DNA from: UBA1672 sp965263215
GTDB lineage: Bacteria; Pseudomonadota; Alphaproteobacteria; Micavibrionales; Micavibrionaceae
Direction: 5' to 3'
Length of the DNA: 64,000 nt
Assembly: GCA_965263215.1 (NCBI GenBank)
Contig: OZ253663.1
Location: 248,001-312,000 of the forward strand
Of the stretch, positions 1-9,801 are shown piece after piece. The first letter of the stretch is position 1. The number at the start of each line of letters is the position of its first letter. Below the pieces are notes generated by a model that was not told where the DNA came from, did not search any database, and worked only from the letters and a program-made list of their open reading frames with translations. The position numbers and the translations under genes are program-made.

Positions 1-3000
1 AAGTGGCTGCCATGCTTTTCGACCCAAAGATCAACCAGAGAAGAGCCCTTTGGCGCCTTCTTACCCTTGCCGTTCACGTCACGTAAAATACGCATCGTCA
101 TACCAGCCTGAGATTCGTATAGCTGCCCCATCAGACCGTTTGCGGCTTCGCTCTGCCAGTGATCTTCGTGCGGCAGGTATTTAACCTTCTGACGCAACCA
201 ATCGAGATGGAAACGCTCACCCAGTTCAAAATACGTACGCGCCGTGTTTTTCAGGTGCGTGCCTTGCTCAGAAGATATACGGATAATGTCACACGCCGAT
301 GTCAAAACAGGCATCAGGGCAATTTTATGCGCCAAATCCTTTGCAATCCCATCACGTATGGAGGCTTCCTCACGTTGTTGGATACCGATTTTCAGATCAT
401 CCGTTACCAATTCATGTAAATTTTCTGACAACTCCTTAATACCGTCACTAAATTCCTTCGCGTCGGCATCAATATCCATCTCACGACCAAGGCGTGTTAA
501 GAACCACGTAATACCGTGCGTCGCAAGATGTTCAATTTCTTGCATAGCTTTCAATTGAACTTGTGCGGGGACTTTGCCGTCCATTTCTTCGATCATGTCC
601 CACAAATGACGTAAACCAAAGGCATCACGAACAATCAGATAGGCTTGTGTAATTTCCTCAACCGTTGATCCGGTCTTCGTCATACGAGATTGCAGGAATG
701 TCGGCCCCAAACGATTTACCAAGGAACTTGCCATCATGGTTGCAACAATTTCACGCTTCAGACGGTGACGAAGAATTTCTACTTCGTAACGCTTGCCCAG
801 AATTTTGGGGAAGTAATCCATTACCCAATAATTCATTTTCGGATTATCTGGAATATCCGTCGCCAGTAAGTCTTTGGTTAGATTTATTTTCGCATACGCC
901 AAAAGAATACAAAGCTCCGGCCTTGTCAGACCTTTACCCGTACGCAGGCGTTTTTCAATCACTTCCTGATCGGGCAAGCCTTCTATTTCACGACTTAGGC
1001 CCTGTGTACGTTCCATATATTTAATGAACGCATCATGTGCCTGTAAATTTTCATGCGCCTGCATTTCAATGACGGATATGGCTTGTGCCTGCTGATAATT
1101 ATGACGTAAAACGTGTTCCGCCACCTCATCGGTCATTTTCTCAAGCAGCTTATTACGCGACTTGATATCCATGTTGTGATCTTTTTGGTTCATCACATCG
1201 CTGAGAAGAATTTTGATATTCACCTCGTGGTCAGATGAATCAACACCCGCCGAGTTATCAAGGAAGTCGGTGTTCATCGCCACACCACGTTCAGCCATTT
1301 CAATACGGCCGAGCTGCGTGATTGCAAGGTTCGCACCCTCACCGAGCACTTTCGCCCGTACGTCTGCACCATTAATGCGCAAAGCGTCATTGGCCTTATC
1401 GCCTGCATCAGCATTCGATTCCTTAGTAGACTTAATGTACGTGCCAATACCACCAAACCAGAGTAAATCTGTGCGCGATTTTAACATCGCGACAATCAAA
1501 TCATTCGGTGTGACCTTATCTTTCGTTAGGTCGAACCGTTTCTTGATTTCGGGCGTAAGCGTCAGCATTTTATCGCTACGGTTGAAAATTTTACCGCCTT
1601 TAGAAAGACACTTTTCATCATACTGATCCCACCCGGCAACCTTTTCAAACAAACGCTTACGCTCCTTGAATGACTTTGCTGCATCCGGTTCAGGATCACA
1701 GAAAATGTGGATATGGTTAAACGCACCGATTAACTGAATATGCTCGGACAGGAGCATACCGTTACCGAAAACATCCCCCGCCATGTCGCCAACACCGACA
1801 ACGTCGAAAGGTTGGTTTTGAGTGTCGTGATTGAATAAACGGAAGTGATACTTCACTGATTCCCATGCACCGCGCGCAGTAATACCCATTTTCTTATGGT
1901 CATATCCGGCAGATCCACCAGAGGCAAATGCATCATCGAGCCAGAATTTATATTCCTGTGACAAGCCATTTGCAATGTCAGAAAACGTCGCCGTCCCTTT
2001 ATCTGCGGCCACAACCAAATACGGGTCATCACCATCACGGCGCACAACATCTTTAGGCGGGATAATCTTTTTACCTTTTTGGTTGTCCGTAATATCCAAC
2101 AATCCACGAATAAAGGTTTTGTAACATTCAACGCCCTCTTTCATAAACTCTTCGCGGCTATTCGTTGGTGTTTTAACAACAAACCCACCCTTAGAACCCA
2201 TCGGCACAATCACAGAGTTTTTCACCATTTGCGCCTTCATCAAGCCAAGCACCTCGGTGCGATAATCTTCATGACGATCAGACCAACGAATACCACCACG
2301 TGCAATTTTATCGCCACGCAGATGAATCCCCTCAACCAAAGGTGAATACACAAAAACCTCACGGAAAGGTCGTGGCCTTGGCATGAATGCAATTTTTCCG
2401 CTATCGAATTTCATGGATAAATACGGTTTTGATTTCCCATCTTCTCCGCGCTGATAATAATTTGTGCGCAAAGTTGCCTGCACCAACGTCATGATTGAAC
2501 GCAAGATACGGTCATAATCACTGGAATCAACTTTCTCCAACTCATAATCCATTGCAACGGCACAGCCAGCCACAAGGTTTTCTGATTCCGCACCGTTGGC
2601 CATATCATGATAAGCCTTAAACATATCAATCAAAACACGGCTGATTTTCGGGTTTTCCGTGATGGCTTTTTCAATATAGCTGCGGCTGAACGGGAAGCGG
2701 AGCTGTTTGATATAGCGTACATAGGCACGCAAAATCGTAATCTCTTTCCAGTTCATATTGGCACTGAGAACCAAACGATTAAGCCCGTCATTCTCGACCT
2801 GATTATACCAAATCCTTACGAACGCTTTTTCGAAGTTTTCCTTGACGTTATTAATGACAACGAAATCTTCTATTTCAGGTGTCTCCAGAAGGAAATCATG
2901 AATCCATATCGACTGATCGCGGCCTTTCGGCGTAATCTCAAACGGCAATTCCGCGACTGCGCGCAGCCCCATATCTTCCAAAATCGGCATCACTTCCGAT

Positions 3001-4721
3001 AATGTCACAGGCGCACCGACGTGGAATACCTTCAGACGGATCTGTTTTAGGTCCATATCATTCGGACGATAAAGATCGAGCACCACACGATTTTCAGAAT
3101 AGGCAGTTTCTATCTTTTCAATATCAAACACGCATTGATGCGCTTTGTAATTCATTGTGTAGGGAACAGGAAACGCATCCGCATAACGCAAGGTAAAATC
3201 AGTGATTTTCTGATCATCGCTATAAGAATTCGTGAGAGCCTGCGTCAACCTTTCCGCCCATGTTTGCCCTGCATCACGCAGACGCTTTTCAATGCGTCTC
3301 GGTGCAATTTTCGGCGGGTTTTTCTGACTGACATTGATCACGAACATCACACGCGCAAATACGGAATCATCCAATGTTGTGTAGAAATTCGAACAAACAC
3401 CGTTTGTTTCTTCTTCCAAAATTGCCTGAATATCTTTTCTAAGCTTTGTACCGAAACGATCACGCGGTATGTAAACAAGGCAAGAAATATAACGACCAAA
3501 AGGATCAGCACGCAAGAACAACGCAATGCGCTGACGCTCTTGCAGGCGGATAATATTGCGGCAAATTCTTAAAAGTTCATCTGTTTCAATTTGAAATAAT
3601 TCATCGCGCGGGTATTTCTCCAGAATATGGCGCAAAGCCTTGGCATCATGTGTCCCTTCAATGTAACCGGACTCTTCCATCGCTTCTTCAACTTTAACGC
3701 GCAAATAAGGTACATCACCTACGCTTCGGGAATATGTCACCGATGTGAACAAGCCCAAGAATAGTTTTTCACCAACGACATTGCCTTTTTCGTCGTAAAT
3801 CTTAATGGCAACACAATCCATTGGCACACGCCTGTGAACTGTTGAAAGTCGATTGGTCTTTGATATCGAAACAGGCGGCAAATTACGACGGAGTTCCTGA
3901 AGGTTACGCGGCAATCCCTCCTCTGATTCTTGGATATAAGCGGGGGACACATCATCATGCAGCAAACCGAGGCTAGAGCCTTTAATCGTTCTGCTTCGTA
4001 CACCGTTTTTACCCTCAATAAACGCATATTCACGATAGCCCAGAAGAGTAAAGTTATTGTCATACAAATAATCTAAAAACGCACAATGCTCTTGAATTTC
4101 GGCAGCCGGCCTGTTTGTTCTGGCCGTGTTTAAGTCTTCTGCGGATTCTTTAAGCTTGGCAAGAATAGGTTTCCAGTCTTTGTTCGCGTGAAAAACATCA
4201 TCCAGAACCGTATATAGCCCCTCTTGCAAATCTTTAATGGCTTCATCCGATAATGTTTCATGGATTTGCACATGGATATGCGCCTGACGGTAATATCCTT
4301 TTTCTGATTTCGCCTTAATATCCTTCAAATTACCATCTTTATCGTAAGATGTATAAATATTCGGATGGATCAAAATGCCGATCAAAAGGTTATTTTTGTT
4401 AATATCTGCCGCAACTGAATCAACCAAGAATGCCAAATCATCACTGACGATATCAATGACAGTTTTACGGCATTTTCCCTCTTCCGTATCGGGGCAATAG
4501 ATACGAAGATCCGGCTCCCCCTTAGTACGCTCCTTCGCCATTTCCCAATGCGACATTGCCATCGCGGCCAATAATTGCGGATCAAAAAACTCCAGATCGT
4601 CTTCGATCATTTTACCGCATAATATCTCCAGCATTTTATTCAATCCGGCCGGGGATTTTGCAGGCAACGCCTTCCGCGCATCTTCGAGCAGAAGGTTCAT
4701 TTCTTTTTTTGATTTTGTCAT
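1..4721 (-). CDS. gdhB: NAD-specific glutamate dehydrogenase, large (180-kDa class), C-terminus cut by window edge
   Basis: Cytosolic enzyme that oxidatively deaminates L-glutamate to 2-oxoglutarate with NAD+, feeding amino-acid carbon into the TCA cycle. I translated the minus strand from the ATG at 4721: the frame stays open for 1573 codons to the window edge, so the stop lies outside. The size fits the roughly 1600-residue bacterial class, not the 450-residue hexameric enzymes. The long N-terminal regulatory half is followed by the catalytic part: a GSKGGFVVK motif near residue 840 carries the glutamate-binding lysine, and a glycine-rich GVGDMAGDVFGNGM segment near residue 970 fits the NAD-binding fold. 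No strong ribosome binding site precedes the ATG. It is divergent from bdhA. The symbol follows common usage for this class and is not certain. Confidence 0.95.
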   Translation of the reverse strand, partial: MTKSKKEMNLLLEDARKALPAKSPAGLNKMLEILCGKMIEDDLEFFDPQLLAAMAMSHWEMAKERTKGEPDLRIYCPDTEEGKCRKTVIDIVSDDLAFLVDSVAADINKNNLLIGILIHPNIYTSYDKDGNLKDIKAKSEKGYYRQAHIHVQIHETLSDEAIKDLQEGLYTVLDDVFHANKDWKPILAKLKESAEDLNTARTNRPAAEIQEHCAFLDYLYDNNFTLLGYREYAFIEGKNGVRSRTIKGSSLGLLHDDVSPAYIQESEEGLPRNLQELRRNLPPVSISKTNRLSTVHRRVPMDCVAIKIYDEKGNVVGEKLFLGLFTSVTYSRSVGDVPYLRVKVEEAMEESGYIEGTHDAKALRHILEKYPRDELFQIETDELLRICRNIIRLQERQRIALFLRADPFGRYISCLVYIPRDRFGTKLRKDIQAILEEETNGVCSNFYTTLDDSVFARVMFVINVSQKNPPKIAPRRIEKRLRDAGQTWAERLTQALTNSYSDDQKITDFTLRYADAFPVPYTMNYKAHQCVFDIEKIETAYSENRVVLDLYRPNDMDLKQIRLKVFHVGAPVTLSEVMPILEDMGLRAVAELPFEITPKGRDQSIWIHDFLLETPEIEDFVVINNVKENFEKAFVRIWYNQVENDGLNRLVLSANMNWKEITILRAYVRYIKQLRFPFSRSYIEKAITENPKISRVLIDMFKAYHDMANGAESENLVAGCAVAMDYELEKVDSSDYDRILRSIMTLVQATLRTNYYQRGEDGKSKPYLSMKFDSGKIAFMPRPRPFREVFVYSPLVEGIHLRGDKIARGGIRWSDRHEDYRTEVLGLMKAQMVKNSVIVPMGSKGGFVVKTPTNSREEFMKEGVECYKTFIRGLLDITDNQKGKKIIPPKDVVRRDGDDPYLVVAADKGTATFSDIANGLSQEYKFWLDDAFASGGSAGYDHKKMGITARGAWESVKYHFRLFNHDTQNQPFDVVGVGDMAGDVFGNGMLLSEHIQLIGAFNHIHIFCDPEPDAAKSFKERKRLFEKVAGWDQYDEKCLSKGGKIFNRSDKMLTLTPEIKKRFDLTKDKVTPNDLIVAMLKSRTDLLWFGGIGTYIKSTKESNADAGDKANDALRINGADVRAKVLGEGANLAITQLGRIEMAERGVAMNTDFLDNSAGVDSSDHEVNIKILLSDVMNQKDHNMDIKSRNKLLEKMTDEVAEHVLRHNYQQAQAISVIEMQAHENLQAHDAFIKYMERTQGLSREIEGLPDQEVIEKRLRTGKGLTRPELCILLAYAKINLTKDLLATDIPDNPKMNYWVMDYFPKILGKRYEVEILRHRLKREIVATMMASSLVNRLGPTFLQSRMTKTGSTVEEITQAYLIVRDAFGLRHLWDMIEEMDGKVPAQVQLKAMQEIEHLATHGITWFLTRLGREMDIDADAKEFSDGIKELSENLHELVTDDLKIGIQQREEASIRDGIAKDLAHKIALMPVLTSACDIIRISSEQGTHLKNTARTYFELGERFHLDWLRQKVKYLPHEDHWQSEAANGLMGQLYESQAGMTMRILRDVNGKGKKAPKGSSLVDLWVEKHGSH

Positions 4722-4867
4722 AGGATATGTACCGCTTTGGATCGTTATTTATGCATCGCATATTAGAGACAAAAAATCATTCGGTCTAGGGTCTTTCACG
4801 CATAAACTCGTAATAAAATACTGTGCGATGCACAAAGATACAGCGTTGGTTTTATTAAAAAATCCGG

Positions 4868-4895
4868 TTTTCATTTTCTGTATTTTGGATATGAT
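4868..4895 (+). promoter_or_regulatory. Putative sigma-70 promoter of bdhA
   Basis: TTTTCA (4868-4873) and TATGAT (4890-4895) are separated by 16 bp and lie just upstream of the bdhA start at 4929, inside the 207-bp divergent region shared with glutamate dehydrogenase. The match to the -35/-10 consensus is moderate; start-site data would be needed to confirm it. Confidence 0.4.
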
Positions 4896-4928
4896 ACCGA
4901 TGTTAAACAATTTACAGGGAACAACGTC

Positions 4929-5711
4929 ATGTCGCTTAAGGGAAAAACGGCTCTGATTACAGGATCAACCAGTGGTATCGGCCTCGCCATCGCCAAAGGG
5001 TTTGCCGATAAAGGCATTAACATTGTCATGAACGGTTTCGGCGATGCCGACAAGATTGAGGAAGAGCGTAAAGGTTTAGAATTCGCAGGCGTTAAGGCCA
5101 TTTATAACGGCGCGGATATGACCAAGCCTGATGAAATTACGGCCATGGTTAAAGAGGCAGAAGAAGAATTCGGAAATATTGATATCCTCGTTAATAATGC
5201 AGGCATTCAGCATGTTTGCCCTGTTGAAGATTTCCCCCCCGCCAAATGGGATGCGATCATCGCGATTAATATGTCCTCCGCTTTTCATACAACACAAGCC
5301 GCCATCACAGGCATGAGAGAGGCGGGATGGGGGCGCGTCATCAATATGTGCTCTGCGCATGGCCTTGTCGCATCACCGTATAAAAGTGCTTATGTCACCG
5401 CCAAACACGGTATTTTGGGCTTCACTAAAACCATCGCACTGGAAGTCGCAGAAGATAATATTACGTGCAATGCCATTTGCCCGGGTTATGTGTTCACACC
5501 ACTGGTTGAAAGCCAAATCTCTGATACCGCCAAGGCGCGCGGAATCACAGAAGATGAAGTTGTAAATGATGTTTTACTGAAGGCACAATGGACAAAGAAA
5601 TTCGTGACCGTAGAGCAAATTTCAGGGATCGCACTTTTTTTATGCTCCGACACCGCCGAAAATATTACCGGAACGGATATTACTGTTGACGGCGGCTGGA
5701 CTGCGGCGTAA
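4929..5711 (+). CDS. bdhA: D-3-hydroxybutyrate dehydrogenase (SDR family)
   Basis: Interconverts D-3-hydroxybutyrate and acetoacetate with NAD(H), as in ketone-body or polyhydroxybutyrate use. The 260-residue protein has the SDR cofactor motif TGSTSGIG at 11-18, NNAG at 89-92 and the catalytic Ser142, Tyr155 and Lys159. It also keeps Gln94, His144, Lys152 and Gln196, the positions known to bind substrate carboxylate in characterised hydroxybutyrate dehydrogenases; this is what separates it from generic SDRs. The ATG is preceded by AGGGA. The acetoacetate-CoA ligase gene further right would activate its product, although the two are not in one operon. The ndh gene follows on the same strand after 44 bp. 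Confidence 0.95.
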   Translation: MSLKGKTALITGSTSGIGLAIAKGFADKGINIVMNGFGDADKIEEERKGLEFAGVKAIYNGADMTKPDEITAMVKEAEEEFGNIDILVNNAGIQHVCPVEDFPPAKWDAIIAINMSSAFHTTQAAITGMREAGWGRVINMCSAHGLVASPYKSAYVTAKHGILGFTKTIALEVAEDNITCNAICPGYVFTPLVESQISDTAKARGITEDEVVNDVLLKAQWTKKFVTVEQISGIALFLCSDTAENITGTDITVDGGWTAA

Positions 5712-5755
5712 AGCCTCCCCCTGCGTTTTAATCTCACAAACATAAGTTTTGAAAA

Positions 5756-7060
5756 ATGGCTGAAACAAAAAGACCTCGCGTCATCATTATCGGTGCAGGA
5801 TTCGGTGGATTATCCGTCGCAAAATCTCTTGCCAACAAAGATGTAGATGTATCTTTGATTGATAAACACAACCACCATTTATTCCAGCCCCTGCTGTATC
5901 AGGTTGCTACTGCCGCGTTAACGGCCGCAGAAATCGCCATGCCCATCCGCCAAATAATGCGAAAAGCTAACAATGTCGCCGTTTACATGAATGAAATAAA
6001 CGAAATTGACCAAGACAAGAAAATTGTGCGTACAATTTACGGGCGTGAATTCTCCTATGATTATTTGGTTATCGCGACGGGCGCGCGACACAGCTATTTC
6101 GGAAAAGATGAATGGTCTGAATTTGCGCCTGGTCTTAAAACAATAGAAGATGCCCGTGAAATTCGCCAGCGCGTTCTCACGGCTTTCGAAAAAGCTGAGA
6201 TGGCTGAAACCGAAGATGATCGCAAAGCCTATCTTAATTTCGTAATTGTTGGCGCAGGCCCAACGGGTGTAGAGCTTGCCGGCGCTATAGCAGAGCTCGC
6301 GAATGAAACACTCAGAGGGGACTTTCATCACATTACACCTGAATCTGCGCGCATTATTCTGGTTGATGCCGCGCCGCGCATATTGATGGGCTTTGATGAA
6401 ACATTATCGCAAAAGGCACGAAAGCAGCTTGAAAGCCTCGGCGTAGAAATCCGTCTTGATGCTATGGTTAAAAACATAGAGGTTGGCTTTGTTAGTTTTG
6501 GCGAAGAGACCTTGCCCGCGCGAACCATTATATGGGCGGCGGGTGTTCAGGCATCCCCTGCCGGTAAATGGCTGAATGCGGAAACGGATCGAACAGGCCG
6601 TGTTATTGTCGATAACAACCTTACTGTTCCTGATAATCAAGATATCTATATAATCGGCGATACTGCACACTTCGTGCCCGAAGGCGCAGAACATCCCCTT
6701 CCGGGCATCGCGCCGGTCGCAAAACAAATGGGCGAATATGTCGCAAATGACTTACTTAAACGTACCAAAAACAATAAACGCAGCGCCTTTAAATATAAAG
6801 ATTACGGTTCTATGGCCACGATCGGGCGTAATCGCGCCATTGGGGATATAAATGGATTTAAGGTTAGTGGCTTTTTCGGATGGGTTATGTGGTGCGTCAC
6901 CCATATATACTTCCTGATCGGCTTTAAGAACCGCTTTATTGTCGGGCTGCGCTGGTTGTTGTCCTATGTTAATAAACAACGCGGTGTACGTCTGATTATC
7001 GGCGGCGGAAAAATATCTGATCTGCCGCACAAGACACCCGATAATGACTATCAGGTTTAA
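5756..7060 (+). CDS. ndh: Type II NADH dehydrogenase (NDH-2)
   Basis: Single-subunit FAD enzyme on the inner face of the cytoplasmic membrane that passes electrons from NADH to quinone without pumping protons. The 434-residue protein has an N-terminal FAD-binding GAGFGG motif at residues 13-18, a second dinucleotide motif GAGPTGVELAG near residue 165, and the IIGDTA segment typical of the flavin site. A hydrophobic, aromatic C-terminal stretch (about residues 368-400) probably mediates membrane attachment. It lies 44 bp downstream of bdhA, so the two may be co-transcribed; reoxidising NADH made by BdhA would make sense. It ends tail-to-tail with the SpoU methylase gene, 14 bp apart. Confidence 0.93.
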   Translation: MAETKRPRVIIIGAGFGGLSVAKSLANKDVDVSLIDKHNHHLFQPLLYQVATAALTAAEIAMPIRQIMRKANNVAVYMNEINEIDQDKKIVRTIYGREFSYDYLVIATGARHSYFGKDEWSEFAPGLKTIEDAREIRQRVLTAFEKAEMAETEDDRKAYLNFVIVGAGPTGVELAGAIAELANETLRGDFHHITPESARIILVDAAPRILMGFDETLSQKARKQLESLGVEIRLDAMVKNIEVGFVSFGEETLPARTIIWAAGVQASPAGKWLNAETDRTGRVIVDNNLTVPDNQDIYIIGDTAHFVPEGAEHPLPGIAPVAKQMGEYVANDLLKRTKNNKRSAFKYKDYGSMATIGRNRAIGDINGFKVSGFFGWVMWCVTHIYFLIGFKNRFIVGLRWLLSYVNKQRGVRLIIGGGKISDLPHKTPDNDYQV

Positions 7061-7074
7061 TGAAAAGCGTTAGA

Positions 7075-7614
7075 TTACTTTTTCTTTTTAACGATACGCC
7101 GCATGGTTGTTTTGTTTTGCGGCCTTAGGTCTTCCAGAAGCGGGCCTCCTGGTCTGACCGGGCGCTCGGCAAAGCGCCCGAGGGAAATCATACGATCATA
7201 CATCGTAATCGCAGCGGCAACGCCGACATTCACGCAAAACTTCATGGGTATTTTAACAACGTGATGGCATTGCTCGACAACAGGCGCGGATAGGCTGCCC
7301 ATTTCAGGGCCAAAGATATAGGCCGCGCGCATAGGGTGGCGAAAGCTTGGCAATTCTATCGATTCCTCGACAAACTCAATCCCAACCAACGTACATTCCA
7401 TCGGAAGCTTTAATGCCTGCGGATTTTCATATTGATAATAAGGCAAATGTTCAAACGCATCAGACGTATCAGTGGTACGCATGGCGTCCACATCAACATC
7501 AGGCTTGATGGTGAAAAAGAAGCTCGCGCCAAATGAATGGGCAGAGCGCACAATCGTGCCGACATTCTGCTCCTTACTGATTTCTTCAACCCCTATGCCG
7601 AAATAGCCGCGCAT
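7075..7614 (-). CDS. SpoU/TrmH-family RNA 2'-O-methyltransferase
   Basis: Predicted SAM-dependent ribose methylase of tRNA or rRNA with the SPOUT knot fold. The 179-residue protein shows the three family motifs in order: NVGTIVRSA near residue 17 (motif 1, with the catalytic Arg), FGPEMGSLS near residue 110 (motif 2) and IPMKFCVNVGVAAAI near residue 137 (motif 3). Motif 3 reads FCVNVG where many members have SLNV. The C-terminus is strongly basic, suiting RNA contact. The start has an excellent GGAGG ribosome binding site located inside the end of the racemase gene, which it overlaps by 22 bp, so it is the last gene of the aminotransferase-racemase operon. The substrate nucleotide cannot be assigned. 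Confidence 0.88.
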   Translation of the reverse strand: MRGYFGIGVEEISKEQNVGTIVRSAHSFGASFFFTIKPDVDVDAMRTTDTSDAFEHLPYYQYENPQALKLPMECTLVGIEFVEESIELPSFRHPMRAAYIFGPEMGSLSAPVVEQCHHVVKIPMKFCVNVGVAAAITMYDRMISLGRFAERPVRPGGPLLEDLRPQNKTTMRRIVKKKK

Positions 7615-8312
7615 ACTCCCTCCTCATCAAACATATATTCCAAAGCCTTTTCTATGTGAATTTCCGTCGTATCAAACACTGTGCAATCAACATCATCAGG
7701 CTTGATCAACATCGTGATTTCCGTGCAACCCAGAATAACACCGTGCGCCCCTTGCTGTTTAAGCTCGTTGATAATTTCAACATATCTGGCGCGAGATTCA
7801 CACCTTACGATGCCACTACATAATTCATCATAAATGATGTCGTGTACGTCTTTTATACCCGCCTCATTCGGCACCAAAACTTTGATGCCTTTGGCTTCCA
7901 GCCTACCTTTATAAAAATCAAGCTCCATCGTATAGCGCGTACCCAGTAACGCAACGCATTGTATAGCCTGACTCTCTATGGTTTCCGCGGTCGCATCGGC
8001 AAGGTGCAAAAACGGTGCATGAATACTCGATTCAATGTCATCGGCCATTTTATGCATGGTATTTGTTGCCAAAATGATGAAGTCCGCACCTGCTTTTTCA
8101 AGACTTTTTGCGGCGTCACACAACAGGCGGCTCTGTGTTGCCCAATCCCCTTTTTCCTTTAGTTTTACGAACTCACCAAAGTCTAAGGAATTAAGCAAAA
8201 CACGCCCGCAGTGATGACCACCCAGTCGGGCGCGTACGCCATCGTTAATTCCCTGATAATACAGAATTGTTGATTCCGGACTTAAACCGCCAATAATGCC
8301 GATTGTCTTCAT
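7593..8312 (-). CDS. Aspartate/glutamate racemase family protein, YgeA-like
   Basis: PLP-independent amino-acid racemase fold, 239 residues. The N-terminal GIIGGLSPEST loop is typical of the Asp/Glu racemase superfamily. The first active-site motif reads ATNTMHK, with Thr where most aspartate racemases have Cys; the second, GCTEITML near residue 195, keeps Cys. A Thr/Cys pair is what I recall for Escherichia coli YgeA, which has been described as a broad or L-Asp/Glu-specific racemase, so this is probably the same subgroup and not a dead enzyme. Its ATG overlaps the TGA of the upstream aminotransferase gene (ATGA), indicating translational coupling. A role in D-amino-acid metabolism is plausible but not proven by the context. 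Confidence 0.85.
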   Translation of the reverse strand: MKTIGIIGGLSPESTILYYQGINDGVRARLGGHHCGRVLLNSLDFGEFVKLKEKGDWATQSRLLCDAAKSLEKAGADFIILATNTMHKMADDIESSIHAPFLHLADATAETIESQAIQCVALLGTRYTMELDFYKGRLEAKGIKVLVPNEAGIKDVHDIIYDELCSGIVRCESRARYVEIINELKQQGAHGVILGCTEITMLIKPDDVDCTVFDTTEIHIEKALEYMFDEEGVCAAISA

Positions 8313-9541
8313 GCGATCACGCGTTCAATCCTATCGAGTGCCTCGGTCAGGCGTTTTTCCGACACCGCAAAACAAAGGCGAATATATCCCTTCGCCGCCG
8401 TTCCGAATGCCGAGCCGGGGGAAAGCAGTACGCCCGCTTCGTCAATGAGGCGTTTGGTGAGCGCGATGCAGTCATCCTCACCCTCTACCTTGAAGAACGC
8501 ATAAAACGTACTGGCGGGGTAAGACATATGAACATTGCCCATTTTCTTGAAACGCTCAACCACCAAATCACGGTTAGACCGCCAGAGATCAAGTTGGCTC
8601 TTCAAGAAATCCTCACCATGTTCCAATGCGGCCATCGCGCCGAACTGTGTGAAGGATGGCGGACAAAGCTTATTGTACAATGCCACATCACGGATTTTAT
8701 CCTCGGCCTCATGCGGCCCGACAATCCAGCCCAAACGCCACCCCGTCATGGCCCAACTTTTTGAAAAGCTGTTCACGACGAGTAATAAATCATCATCTTG
8801 CGCAACATCAAGGAAACTTGGAGCACGTACACCTTCATAGACAAGGCGCCCATAGACTTCATCGGACAACACCCAAATTCCGCGCTCGCGGGCGAAATCA
8901 AGCACCGCGCGCAACTCATCATGCGTCGCCGTCCATCCTGTTGGATTAGATGGCGTTACCATCAGAATAACTTTGGTTTTGTCCGTTACCGCACTGAACA
9001 ATTTATCCAAATCCAATCGCCACTGATCATCGATATAATCTAGAGACACTTGCTTGGTATCGGCTTGTGTCAGCTCAATCGCACCAATCAAATTTTTCCA
9101 AATCGGCGTCACGGCAATGACTTCTTCACCTTTATCGACCAATGCCGCCAATGACAAATGCATAGCCGTAGAGCCGGAAGATGTCACAAAAATACGGCTG
9201 TCAGGGATTTTTAAATCATATATACGATCATAGTAATCGGATAGAGATTGGCGTAACTCAGGGCTACCGAGGACCTGCCCATAATACGTACGCCCGTCTT
9301 TCATTGCCTGAATTGTGGCATCACAGATAAAATCCGGTGTCGGCGCATCGCCTTCACCTTGCCCAAGGGTGATGATATCACCCTTACCCCGCGCATAATC
9401 CATCATTTCCGCACCCGGATTCGCCGTCAAGGCATGCAATACCGGACGGAATTTTTGCTCCGGCTTATTATCATCATTTATTTCATTAATGGTCTGGTTA
9501 TTTTCCAGTGGCATATCTTGTGTTCTTTCAAATGTTTTCAT
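8309..9541 (-). CDS. Class I/II PLP-dependent aminotransferase
   Basis: Fold-type I aminotransferase, 410 residues. Visible hallmarks are TSSGSTAMHLSL (phosphate-binding region), TPSNPTG (substrate/cofactor Asn), SDEVYG, and SFSKSWAMTGWRLGW with the Schiff-base lysine. Related proteins act on aspartate, aromatic or other amino acids, so substrate is left open. The start at 9541 is ATG; an alternative ATG lies nine codons in. The first 30 residues are polar and Asn-rich and may be a poorly conserved extension. It is the first gene of a three-gene operon with the Asp/Glu racemase and the SpoU methylase. A transaminase beside a racemase could serve D-amino-acid synthesis or breakdown; that is inference. 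Confidence 0.9.
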   Translation of the reverse strand: MKTFERTQDMPLENNQTINEINDDNKPEQKFRPVLHALTANPGAEMMDYARGKGDIITLGQGEGDAPTPDFICDATIQAMKDGRTYYGQVLGSPELRQSLSDYYDRIYDLKIPDSRIFVTSSGSTAMHLSLAALVDKGEEVIAVTPIWKNLIGAIELTQADTKQVSLDYIDDQWRLDLDKLFSAVTDKTKVILMVTPSNPTGWTATHDELRAVLDFARERGIWVLSDEVYGRLVYEGVRAPSFLDVAQDDDLLLVVNSFSKSWAMTGWRLGWIVGPHEAEDKIRDVALYNKLCPPSFTQFGAMAALEHGEDFLKSQLDLWRSNRDLVVERFKKMGNVHMSYPASTFYAFFKVEGEDDCIALTKRLIDEAGVLLSPGSAFGTAAKGYIRLCFAVSEKRLTEALDRIERVIA

Positions 9542-9648
9542 AGTTAATGCTCATTTTTCATATCAGGACAAGCGAAAATAAAAATTTCGTATCCTTCGTT
9601 ATAGTTTTTCTTTTTTGATGGGGTGCGCAGCGTTCGCGCTATGGGCTG

Positions 9649-9756
9649 TTATGTGCGGGACACGCCCGCCGCATTTGCTGCCGCCACTGCTGCGCTTGCC
9701 TGAACCATAACGGCACGGCCTTGCAGATCAACGATTTCAAATACGTTTTTATTCAT
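9649..9756 (-). CDS. Candidate small protein of 35 residues, Ala-rich
   Basis: Too short for usual gene finders, but it starts with ATG five bases after a good GGAAG ribosome binding site and ends at TAA. The first half is mixed and charged (MNKNVFEIVDLQGRAVM); the second half is rich in Ala, Val and Ser and ends GVSRT. It lies alone in the 260-bp space between the acetoacetate-CoA ligase gene and the aminotransferase gene, all on the minus strand. I do not recognise it. It could be a genuine small protein, a leader peptide for the aminotransferase operon, or chance. Confidence 0.4.
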   Translation of the reverse strand: MNKNVFEIVDLQGRAVMVQASAAVAAANAAGVSRT

Positions 9757-9801
9757 AACACTTCCAGAAAAACACCAAGTTGCTTTTTTTGCAAGATTTT
9801 T

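Noticed and set aside
159..4063. Several open frames on the plus strand and in other minus frames opposite glutamate dehydrogenase
   Set aside because: All lie within the continuous GDH coding frame, which has clear motifs throughout; they are shadows of it.
7593..8312. Racemase as an inactive protein because the first Cys is missing
   Set aside because: Thr at this position with Cys at the second site is known in active YgeA-type racemases.
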